This document shows, piece after piece, positions 1 to 5,729 of a stretch of 6,568 nucleotides of DNA. A model generated the notes under the pieces. The model did no database searches and was not told the origin of the DNA. It saw only the letters and a list, made by a program, of their open reading frames with translations. A program made the position numbers and the translations under genes. The stretch lies in the NCBI GenBank assembly GCA_964429265.1, contig CAYSBK010000141.1:1-6568 (forward strand). Direction: 5' to 3'. Numbering within the stretch: the first letter of the stretch is position 1; the number at the start of each line of letters is the position of its first letter. Origin of the DNA: CAYSBK01 sp964429265 (GTDB taxonomy: Bacteria > Planctomycetota > Phycisphaerae > Sedimentisphaerales > Anaerobacaceae).

Positions 1-885
1 AAGAAGTTGCGTGCCCTGCTGCCTGTGTTCTTTGAATCTGCGGAACCCGCCCACGGGCTCAACGGCGAACCGGAACTGACGGCGGAAGCTGCCGCCGGTC
101 AATTCGGTGATTTGCTCAGGCTGGGTGATTTCCGCCAGCAGGTCGCGGCATACTACAAGGTCTCAAAGAAACCGGCGGCATCAACGCTGCTTACGGCGGG
201 GGACGAGCCTTGCGTGTGCGTTCATCGGGTCGGGCGAGGCAGGGTGTGCCTGATTAATGCCGACAAGTTGTTCACCTGGTACCGTGAGGACCTGGGAGGG
301 GGGCTGCTTGCGCGGCTGTTTGCGGGCCTGAGCAGCTACGCGGTGCGGCCGGGTCCGCGGGCTGCGCCGCTGGAACTTTTTGCACGCCGCGATTCGGCCC
401 GGCCGGACAGAATCAGATTCGACGCCTTCGTCCGTGATGCCGACCTGATGCTGGTAAGCGATGCGACGGTTCTTCTGTCGGTGGGTGGCGAGGATATCCG
501 GCTCGACGAGGTCGGCCCCGGCCATTATGTGGCGGACGTGACCCGGCCGGAGAGCCGGTCGGTAACCGCGACGGTGCGGGCTGAGCGCAACGGCGTATTT
601 CTGGGCGAGAAATCGATAGTGGTGAATTTGCCACCGCAACGGCAGGAAATGGACGATGTGCGGCTCGACCGGCAGTTCCTGCGTCGGTTGGCCGACAAAC
701 TCGGCGGCGAGTATATAAACCTCGACCAGGTCGATAAGGACACGGCGGCCGGGTTCAAGGCCTACACGCAGGTTACCAGCACGGCGAGGCTGGCCAGCGT
801 GTGGCCGAACTGGTGGCTGCTGTGCTTTCTGTGTGCCATTTTGAGCGTGAATTGGTTTATCAGACGAGCGGTGGGACTTGTGTGA
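1..885 (+). CDS. C-terminal part of a membrane-anchored GATase1-like/Ig-like domain protein (5' end outside window)
   Basis: The frame is open from base 1 with no convincing start, so this is the last 294 residues of a longer protein. Numbering from base 1, residues 58-117 (a GRGRV segment at 78-82, then LFTWY) resemble the end of the GATase1-like domain of large planctomycete membrane proteins. Residues 137-210 look like a beta-rich Ig-type domain (alternating hydrophobics, a GPGHYVADV stretch). Residues 217-245 (LRRLADKLGGEYINL) match the 'remaining in the sample, is it present' type of helix-strand seen before the tail in VWA/BatA-like proteins. A single C-terminal transmembrane helix spans about 269-287 and is followed by IRRAVGLV. 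The expected topology is a large periplasmic part held by the last helix. The family normally sits near MoxR, DUF58 and BatA-like genes, which would lie upstream of the window. The caspase-like gene follows after 12 bases. The family assignment is by motif memory only, and no enzymatic residues of a working amidotransferase can be seen in this fragment. Confidence 0.7.
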   Translation, partial: KKLRALLPVFFESAEPAHGLNGEPELTAEAAAGQFGDLLRLGDFRQQVAAYYKVSKKPAASTLLTAGDEPCVCVHRVGRGRVCLINADKLFTWYREDLGGGLLARLFAGLSSYAVRPGPRAAPLELFARRDSARPDRIRFDAFVRDADLMLVSDATVLLSVGGEDIRLDEVGPGHYVADVTRPESRSVTATVRAERNGVFLGEKSIVVNLPPQRQEMDDVRLDRQFLRRLADKLGGEYINLDQVDKDTAAGFKAYTQVTSTARLASVWPNWWLLCFLCAILSVNWFIRRAVGLV

Positions 886-887
886 GG
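884..887 (+). promoter_or_regulatory. Ribosome binding site for the caspase-like gene
   Basis: GAGG overlaps the stop codon (883-885) of the preceding gene and lies 10 bases before the ATG at 898. It supports that start and suggests translation is linked to the upstream gene. Confidence 0.5.
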
Positions 888-897
888 CGATGACAAG

Positions 898-1743
898 ATG
901 CGGCGATTTCTGATGGTAGTTGTGCTGCTGGTTTGCCGGCTGTTTTGTTCGCTTAGCGAGGCAGCCGATGTTAATCAGCCTGCTGCGGACGGCAAGACAT
1001 ACGCTGTGGTGGCTGCCGGGATAATAAAGGATGTTGCGCAGCGTGCATTCAAGGACAAAGTTGTTGCAGACTTTCGCAGGTTCCTCCTGGGTCCGGCGGG
1101 CGTGGAACCGAATCACCTTGTGGTATTGACGGGTCCCGGCTCTTTTGTTCAGGATGCCAACGGCGAAGCGACCGCCGAGGGGCTGCGCAGTACGCTTGAG
1201 TCCTTTGCAGGGCGGCTGAAGCAAACCGACCGGTTCATCTTTTACTACGGCGGGCAGGCCAACGTGGTTGCAGCAAGGCTGCGGTTCAATCTGCCCGGAG
1301 AGGATATCGAGGCCGAGCAGTTGGCCGAATGGATTAAGAAGGTCCGGGCAGGAGATGTCTTGATTGTGCTTGATTGTCCGGGGGCAGGCCTGGCTGTCGA
1401 GGCCCTGACGGGACCGGGGCGGGTTATCCTGTGTGCCGCACGGGCCGACCAGGTTTACAGCACGCGGTTCGGTGAGTTTTTCGTGCCTGCCCTGAGCAAG
1501 AAGCAATGCGATACAAACGAGGATGGGCTGGTTTCGGTGCTGGAAGCTTTTACGTGGACGTGTCGACAATTGGACCGGTTGTACAGCGGGCAGAACCTTG
1601 TTGAGACGGAGATACCACTGCTCGAAGACGACGGCGACGGTGTTCCCAGCCAGCAGCCGTGGCGGTACGAAAAGGACGGTAACGACGGGCTTGTGGCGTC
1701 GCGGTTGTTCTTGTCTTTGAAGAAGTGGAGAACTGAGAAGTGA
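898..1743 (+). CDS. Exported caspase/legumain-like (clan CD) protein, probably inactive
   Basis: The product is 281 residues. Residues 1-22 form a Sec-type signal peptide (basic MRR, hydrophobic core, possible cleavage near SEA/AD), so it is probably periplasmic or surface-located. The mature part follows the clan CD layout: a first strand (TYAVVAAG, 34-41), a strand and helix leading to FIFYYGGQAN (113-122), a second strand VLIVLDC (154-160), a strand RVILCAARADQ (175-185), then DTNEDGLVSVLEAF (205-218) as in bacterial C13-like proteins. The usual GHG that carries the catalytic His is GQA here, so His is replaced by Gln120. Cys160 is the candidate nucleophile but sits in DCPGAG rather than a standard DxCxSG. 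Residues 205-216 match an EF-hand-type calcium loop (D205, N207, D209, G210, E216), and DDGDG recurs at 244-248. It is probably a pseudo-protease or scaffold, which is an inference. The start is supported by GAGG at 884. The gene lies 12 bases after the membrane protein and overlaps the DUF4159 gene by 4 bases. Confidence 0.72.
   Translation: MRRFLMVVVLLVCRLFCSLSEAADVNQPAADGKTYAVVAAGIIKDVAQRAFKDKVVADFRRFLLGPAGVEPNHLVVLTGPGSFVQDANGEATAEGLRSTLESFAGRLKQTDRFIFYYGGQANVVAARLRFNLPGEDIEAEQLAEWIKKVRAGDVLIVLDCPGAGLAVEALTGPGRVILCAARADQVYSTRFGEFFVPALSKKQCDTNEDGLVSVLEAFTWTCRQLDRLYSGQNLVETEIPLLEDDGDGVPSQQPWRYEKDGNDGLVASRLFLSLKKWRTEK
1727..1730 (+). promoter_or_regulatory. Ribosome binding site favouring the GTG start of the DUF4159 gene
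   Basis: GGAG lies 9 bases before the GTG at 1740. The in-frame ATG at 1761 has no comparable purine tract in the 20 bases before it. This favours GTG as the start, coupled to the end of the caspase-like gene. Confidence 0.45.
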
Positions 1744-2546
1744 ACGGCAGCGAATCCACAATGAACCGGCGGAGCTTCCTGCGGGCTGCGGCCGGTACGC
1801 TGGTGGGGGCTGGTCTTGGTTCGTCGGCGTTTGCAGCGGCCGACGAGGAATATGACTTTCTAATGGCAAGGGTTAAATTCCAGTGCAATATGAAAGTGCG
1901 CGACAACTGGAACGTCTTTCCCGGAGGCGAGCGGAACCTGCTTTCGGAGTTTGCCTCGATCGTCCGCTGCAGGGTCAAATTGCCGCCCGACTGCAACGAC
2001 AACCTGCCGCACAGCGGCCGAGATGAACAGTTCAACGCGGTGGTGGACCTGACGGACGCCAGGCAGCTTCGTCGGTATCCGTTTTTGTTTATGACGGCCT
2101 CCGGCTCTTATACGCTCAGCAAGGATAAGAAGGATAATCTCCTGCAATACGCACACGAAGGTGGTTTCTTGTATATGGACGACTGCGTGTGCGGAATAAA
2201 CGACGACAAGGATTATTTTTATCGCAGCTCTTACACGATCCTTCAGGAGGTTTTCGGGCAGGATGCGGTGAAAGACGTGCCGACCAGCCACGAGATATTT
2301 CACAACGTCTTCGACCTGGGGCGGATAGGCCTGCCCCACATAATCGGTCAATACCACAGCCCCAAGGGCGTCTTCATCAAGGACCGCCTTGCCGTGCTGC
2401 TGACCTCCACCGACATACACTGCGGGTGGGTTGACCGGACGGGCCAGTGGTTCGGCACCGGCGGCAAGATGGGCATCGGAAAGCACGGCCACAGGGAAGC
2501 GATTATGATGGGCGTGAACATCCTGATGTATGCCCTGTCCCATTGA
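1740..2546 (+). CDS. DUF4159 family protein with a twin-arginine (Tat) signal
   Basis: From GTG the product is 268 residues; from the ATG at 1761 it is 261. The N-terminus carries NRRSFLRAAAG (residues 9-19 from GTG) followed by a hydrophobic Ala/Gly-rich stretch ending in SAFAAA (29-34), which is a clear Tat signal with likely cleavage near residues 32-34. The rest matches the DUF4159 family (PF13709) from memory: the start YDFLMARVKFQ (38-48), a YPFLFMTASGSY block (113-124), GGFLYMDDC (141-149) and the end MMGVNILMYAL (256-266). The family has a GATase/flavodoxin-like alpha/beta fold and no established activity. Six cysteines (49, 77, 85, 149, 151, 228) and His187, His200, His206, His227, His249 and His251 could suit metal binding, but no standard motif is apparent. 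Tat export suggests it folds, perhaps with a cofactor, before export. GTG overlaps the previous stop (GTGA), so translational coupling is likely. It is the last gene of the plus-strand cluster. Confidence 0.85.
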   Translation: MNGSESTMNRRSFLRAAAGTLVGAGLGSSAFAAADEEYDFLMARVKFQCNMKVRDNWNVFPGGERNLLSEFASIVRCRVKLPPDCNDNLPHSGRDEQFNAVVDLTDARQLRRYPFLFMTASGSYTLSKDKKDNLLQYAHEGGFLYMDDCVCGINDDKDYFYRSSYTILQEVFGQDAVKDVPTSHEIFHNVFDLGRIGLPHIIGQYHSPKGVFIKDRLAVLLTSTDIHCGWVDRTGQWFGTGGKMGIGKHGHREAIMMGVNILMYALSH

Positions 2547-2605
2547 AAGTGAAGGCCGAAGGCAACGCTTGGACACGGGTTCTTGATTGAGCGGACGTAG
2601 TTGGT
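2547..2605. other. Convergent intergenic gap between DUF4159 gene and malQ
   Basis: These 59 bases separate two gene ends that face each other. I see only weak pairing (CCGAAG against CTTGG with a bulge, about 2554-2575) and no run of T on either strand, so no standard intrinsic terminator is supported. Termination may depend on Rho or on a structure reaching into a coding end. Confidence 0.5.
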
Positions 2606-4099
2606 TCAGGCCCTGCCGAAGGATTCGGTAAGCTCGGCGAGCTTGTCTGCGACGCGGCCGGTTAGCTGGCCCGGGGAAAGACGCCACCGCCAGTTTCCGG
2701 TCTTGCGGCCGGGATGATTCATTCTGGCGCTGCCCGGCAGTCCCAGCAAATCCTGAACGGGGATAATCGCCGTGCGGGCGACACTTGCCAGGGCCATTCG
2801 GATGAAATGGCGGTGCACGCTATGGCGGGTGACTTTCCGGCCGAGATAAGTGCAAAGCCTTCGTATCTGCGGGCCAGTGGCGTCGCATTCGAACCAGCCG
2901 CGGACGGTGTTGTTGTCGTGCGTGCCGGTATAGACCACGCAGCCGGCAACGTGATTGTGCGGCAGATGCGGGCTGTTTGGGTCGTCGGGGTCGAACGCGA
3001 ATTGCAAAACTCTCATACCGCACAGCCCAAGGCGGTCAATCAGCTCTATTACGTCGGGCGTGATATGGCCGAGGTCTTCTACTATCAGCGGAAAAGACCC
3101 GAGGTGTTTTGCAACCTCGTCGAAGAAATCCTCGCCGGGCCCCGGAACCCACCTGCCGGTTTTTGCGGTCGGCGACTGCGCGGGAATCTGCCAGTATGCA
3201 ACGAAACCCCGGAAGTGGTCGAGCCGGACGATATCAAACAGCCGCAGGTTGTGCCGCAGTCGCTCAATCCACCAGCGGTAGGCGGTATCCTTGAGTCGTG
3301 GCCAGTTGTAAACGGGATTGCCCCAGCGTTGGCCGGCCTTGCTGAAGAGGTCCGGCGGCGCACCTGCGACATAGAGGCTTTTGCCGGTTTCGGTGAGCTT
3401 GAATACATCGCGGTCAGCCCAGACATCGGCGCTGTCGCCGGCGACGTAAAAGGGCACGTCGCCGATTATGCGGATGCCCCTGCGATTGCAGTAAGCCTTC
3501 AGGTCGAACCATTGCTTGAAAAAGACGTATTGCAGGAATTTCTGTTTCTCAATGTCGCGGGCGAGGCGATTGTCACGGGGCAGCCGTGCCGGGGGGTTGG
3601 TGCGAAACTGCGGGGGCCATTCTGACCAGCAAGCGCCCTTGAAGTGCCCGTGGAACGCGGTGAAGACGGCATAATCGTCCAGCCAGCGGCGATTCTCGAT
3701 ACAGAAACGCTCATAGGCCTGGGGCGGATTGCGTTTTGTAAACCTTGCGAAGGCAAGCTCGAAGAGCCTGTTCTTGAACTGAGAGGCTTTGCGGTAGTCG
3801 GCCCGGCCCGGCTGAAAAGGCACGCCTGGCGTGATTTCCTCTTTCGTCAACAGGTTGTCGCGGACAAGCAGTTCCGGACTTATCAGCAATGGATTGCCCG
3901 CAAATGCGCCGGCGCAGTCGTATGGACTGTGGCGTGATATGGAACGCGTAGGGTTAAGGGGGAGGATTTGCCAGAGACTTTGCCGTGCCCTTGCGAGAAA
4001 ATCGGCGAACTCGTAGGCTTCGGGACCCAGGTCTCCTATGCCAAATCTTGACGGCAGAGACGTTATATGCAGTAACAGGCCGCTGCGTCTTCGGTTCAT
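2606..4099 (-). CDS. malQ: 4-alpha-glucanotransferase (amylomaltase, GH77)
   Basis: This enzyme transfers alpha-1,4-glucan segments between maltodextrins and releases glucose; it works in the cytoplasm in maltodextrin and glycogen turnover. The product is 497 residues, the usual length for bacterial MalQ. Recognisable blocks are SGLLLHITSLPS (6-17), SPYDCAGAFAGNPLLI (58-73), IIGDVPFYVAGDSADVW (211-227), RLDHFRGF (292-299) with the nucleophile Asp294, IVEDLG (339-344) with the acid/base Glu341, THDNNT (393-398) with Asp395, and ARMNHPG..GNWRWR (458-473). All three catalytic residues of the family are present, so it should be active. I chose the ATG at 4099 because the family begins just before SGLLLH. 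An upstream in-frame ATG at 4342 would add 81 basic, low-complexity residues overlapping ruvX and is rejected. No clear Shine-Dalgarno is seen at 4099. It is the last gene of the minus-strand cluster, 31 bases after ruvX. Confidence 0.95.
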   Translation of the reverse strand: MNRRRSGLLLHITSLPSRFGIGDLGPEAYEFADFLARARQSLWQILPLNPTRSISRHSPYDCAGAFAGNPLLISPELLVRDNLLTKEEITPGVPFQPGRADYRKASQFKNRLFELAFARFTKRNPPQAYERFCIENRRWLDDYAVFTAFHGHFKGACWSEWPPQFRTNPPARLPRDNRLARDIEKQKFLQYVFFKQWFDLKAYCNRRGIRIIGDVPFYVAGDSADVWADRDVFKLTETGKSLYVAGAPPDLFSKAGQRWGNPVYNWPRLKDTAYRWWIERLRHNLRLFDIVRLDHFRGFVAYWQIPAQSPTAKTGRWVPGPGEDFFDEVAKHLGSFPLIVEDLGHITPDVIELIDRLGLCGMRVLQFAFDPDDPNSPHLPHNHVAGCVVYTGTHDNNTVRGWFECDATGPQIRRLCTYLGRKVTRHSVHRHFIRMALASVARTAIIPVQDLLGLPGSARMNHPGRKTGNWRWRLSPGQLTGRVADKLAELTESFGRA

Positions 4100-4130
4100 C
4101 GTGCAACACAAAAAAGTGCTTTGTTCAGGT

Positions 4131-4565
4131 TCAGCATCGGTCGGTTTGCTGCGTCGAGGTTTTGTCGTGCCGGTCGAGAAACGCCTGAAGGATGTCGGCC
4201 GCCGCGACCGCGTCAAGGCGTTTGCGTTTCCGGGCGCGGCTGTAGCCGGCCGGGGCGAGCTTCTCACCTGCTGCAAAACTGCTGAGCCTTTCATCTTCAA
4301 GGTAAACGGGTATGCCGAACGACCGTTGCAATTCCGCGGCAAATTTTCTGGCTCGCTCGGCAGCCGGGCCGACCGTGCCGTCCATATTCAAGGGCAGTCC
4401 CACAACCACTGCTTCGATTTCTTCCTGGTGGATTATCTGCCGGAGCCTGGGGATGAGTTCCTTTTGTCGCTCGATGACCGTCAGCGGCGAAGCAACCTTG
4501 CCCCCTGCATCGCAGATTGCCACGCCTGTTCGCCTCGTGCCGTAATCTATGCCCAGATACTTCAT
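4131..4565 (-). CDS. ruvX: Putative pre-16S rRNA nuclease / Holliday junction resolvase-like YqgF
   Basis: The product is 144 residues, normal for the YqgF/RuvX family (RNase H fold). In Escherichia coli the family member helps mature the 5' end of 16S rRNA; the Holliday junction resolvase name is older and based on fold. Motifs in order: YLGIDYGTRRTGVAICD (3-19) with Asp7, VVVGLPLNMDG (53-63), EDERLSS (90-96) and DAVAAADILQAFLD (118-131) with Asp118. These cover the acidic residues expected of the active site. I chose the ATG at 4565 because the family starts right at the first strand; the longer in-frame start at 4685 would run 30 codons into manC with unrelated sequence. No Shine-Dalgarno is apparent. 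It lies 28 bases after manC and 31 before malQ, and probably shares their transcript. Confidence 0.94.
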   Translation of the reverse strand: MKYLGIDYGTRRTGVAICDAGGKVASPLTVIERQKELIPRLRQIIHQEEIEAVVVGLPLNMDGTVGPAAERARKFAAELQRSFGIPVYLEDERLSSFAAGEKLAPAGYSRARKRKRLDAVAAADILQAFLDRHDKTSTQQTDRC

Positions 4566-4593
4566 ATGCGCGTATCGGGTGGTCGGTGTGATA

Positions 4594-5682
4594 TCAGAGA
4601 AACTTGTCTCCTCCGTGGTGCTTGACCTGCTCGAGTAATTGCTTGAGCTTGTCGGTCTGGTCGAGGTGGCAGACCAGCGTCGCATCGGGACTGTGAGCGA
4701 CCACTATATTCTCCAGTCCTATGGCCGCGATGAGATGGCCGGTTTCTTCGGTAACCACGATGCTGTTCTTGCAGTCGAGCAGCTCGCTGTGGCCTGCAAC
4801 GACGATATTTCCGTTTCCGTCGGCTTCTATGATGTCGGCCAGGGCCGCAAAGGACCCCAGGTCGAGCCACTGACAATCAAGTTTTATGGCGTAGACCTGT
4901 TCGGCCTTTTCCATAACCGCGTAGTCGATGCTTATTTGCGGCAGCTTGGGGAACCAGTCTTCGAGAACCTCGTTCTGCTGGTGCGTATCCCAGGCGTAGT
5001 GGATTCTATCGAGCGGTTCGCAGCACTGCGGCAGCAATCTTTTCAAATGCGAAAGTATCGTGCGGGCTTTCCAGACGAACATACCCGCATTCCAGACATA
5101 ATTGCCGCGCGAGAGGTACTCTTGCGCGGTCGCGGCATCGGGCTTTTCCTTGAATTGTTCAACGACGTAGAAGGTATTGGTGCAGCCTGGAAACTGGGCT
5201 GTCCGGCCGAGCCTGATATACCCGAACTGCGTGCTGGGATGGCTGGGCTTGACGCCGAACACCACGAGGTAATCGGGGTTACTGTTGACACAGGCCAGGC
5301 CGTCGGTTATCGCCTGCCGGAGATGCTCGGGCGGCCTGATCACCTGGTCGGCGGTGACGACGGCCATCGTGGCGTCGGCGTCGTACTTGGTCAGCACGGT
5401 TGCGGCCAGTCCTATGGCCCCGGCGGTGTCGCGGACGACCGGTTCGCCGATTACGTTGTCGGCGGGCAGGTCCGGCAGGTTTTCGCGAACAATGTCAACG
5501 TAACCGGCGTTGGTCAGGACGATTATGTTCCTGGCGTCAAAGATGGGAACGAGCCGGTCGAAGCAACGACGCAGAAGCGTTTGTCCGTCGAGAAGCTTGA
5601 GCACCTGTTTGGGGCGTTTCTGCCTGCTCAGGGGCCAGAGCCTCTTGCCAGTGCCGCCGGCCATTATCACCACATAATTCAT
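4594..5682 (-). CDS. manC: Mannose-1-phosphate guanylyltransferase (GDP-mannose pyrophosphorylase)
   Basis: The enzyme makes GDP-mannose from mannose-1-phosphate and GTP in the cytoplasm, for mannose-, fucose- or rhamnose-containing glycans. The product is 362 residues: the nucleotidyltransferase domain plus a short C-terminal beta-helix-like part, without the isomerase domain found in fused ManC/AlgA proteins. Seen motifs are the nucleotide loop MAGGTGKRLWPLSR (7-20) with KRPKQ (22-26), EPVVRDTAGAI (80-90), TADQVI (110-115), FGYI (153-156), QFKEKPD (176-182), NYVWNAGMFVWK (194-205), SIDYAVMEK (251-259) and WLDLGSFAALADI (272-284). Compared with the common forms, RNTAPA is RDTAGA and the ADH motif is ADQ. 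It starts at the ATG at 5682, with GAAAGG 8 bases before it. The gene is 47 bases after pgi, which supplies the fructose-6-phosphate from which mannose-6-phosphate is made. The symbol is by function; rfbM or algA-like names are also used. Confidence 0.92.
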   Translation of the reverse strand: MNYVVIMAGGTGKRLWPLSRQKRPKQVLKLLDGQTLLRRCFDRLVPIFDARNIIVLTNAGYVDIVRENLPDLPADNVIGEPVVRDTAGAIGLAATVLTKYDADATMAVVTADQVIRPPEHLRQAITDGLACVNSNPDYLVVFGVKPSHPSTQFGYIRLGRTAQFPGCTNTFYVVEQFKEKPDAATAQEYLSRGNYVWNAGMFVWKARTILSHLKRLLPQCCEPLDRIHYAWDTHQQNEVLEDWFPKLPQISIDYAVMEKAEQVYAIKLDCQWLDLGSFAALADIIEADGNGNIVVAGHSELLDCKNSIVVTEETGHLIAAIGLENIVVAHSPDATLVCHLDQTDKLKQLLEQVKHHGGDKFL

Positions 5683-5690
5683 CGCCGCCG

Positions 5691-5696
5691 CCTTTC
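5691..5696 (-). promoter_or_regulatory. Ribosome binding site for manC
   Basis: On the minus strand GAAAGG lies 8 bases before the ATG at 5682. It fixes the manC start and is the clearest Shine-Dalgarno in the minus-strand cluster. Confidence 0.55.
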
Positions 5697-5729
5697 ACTC
5701 ATCCAACACGCAAAACACAGACCAGCATT

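Noticed and set aside
181..1869. 562-codon open frame on the minus strand, antisense to the membrane protein and caspase-like genes
   Set aside because: It crosses three clear plus-strand genes, has a basic, Pro/Gln/Arg-rich composition with no recognisable domain, and is explained by scarcity of stop-complement codons in the real genes.
2630..2644. Perfect 6-bp inverted repeat AAGCTC-GGC-GAGCTT as a terminator for the plus-strand cluster
   Set aside because: It is within malQ coding sequence, the loop is three bases and no T-run follows on either strand.
2714..3625. 303-codon plus-strand frame antisense to malQ
   Set aside because: It lies wholly inside malQ, which has intact catalytic motifs; composition and lack of a domain mark it as a shadow.
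4105..4125. AT-rich partial hairpin with an A-run between ruvX and malQ
   Set aside because: The stem is only about 5 A/T-rich pairs and would be too weak for a terminator; malQ appears to be in the same transcript.
4100..4342. N-terminal extension of malQ by 81 residues to the ATG at 4342
   Set aside because: The extension overlaps ruvX in another frame, is basic and low in complexity, and is not part of the GH77 family; the ATG at 4099 gives the normal length.
4566..4685. N-terminal extension of ruvX by 40 residues to the ATG at 4685
   Set aside because: It runs into the 3' end of manC and is Ser/Thr-rich shadow sequence. The YqgF fold starts at the Met at 4565.
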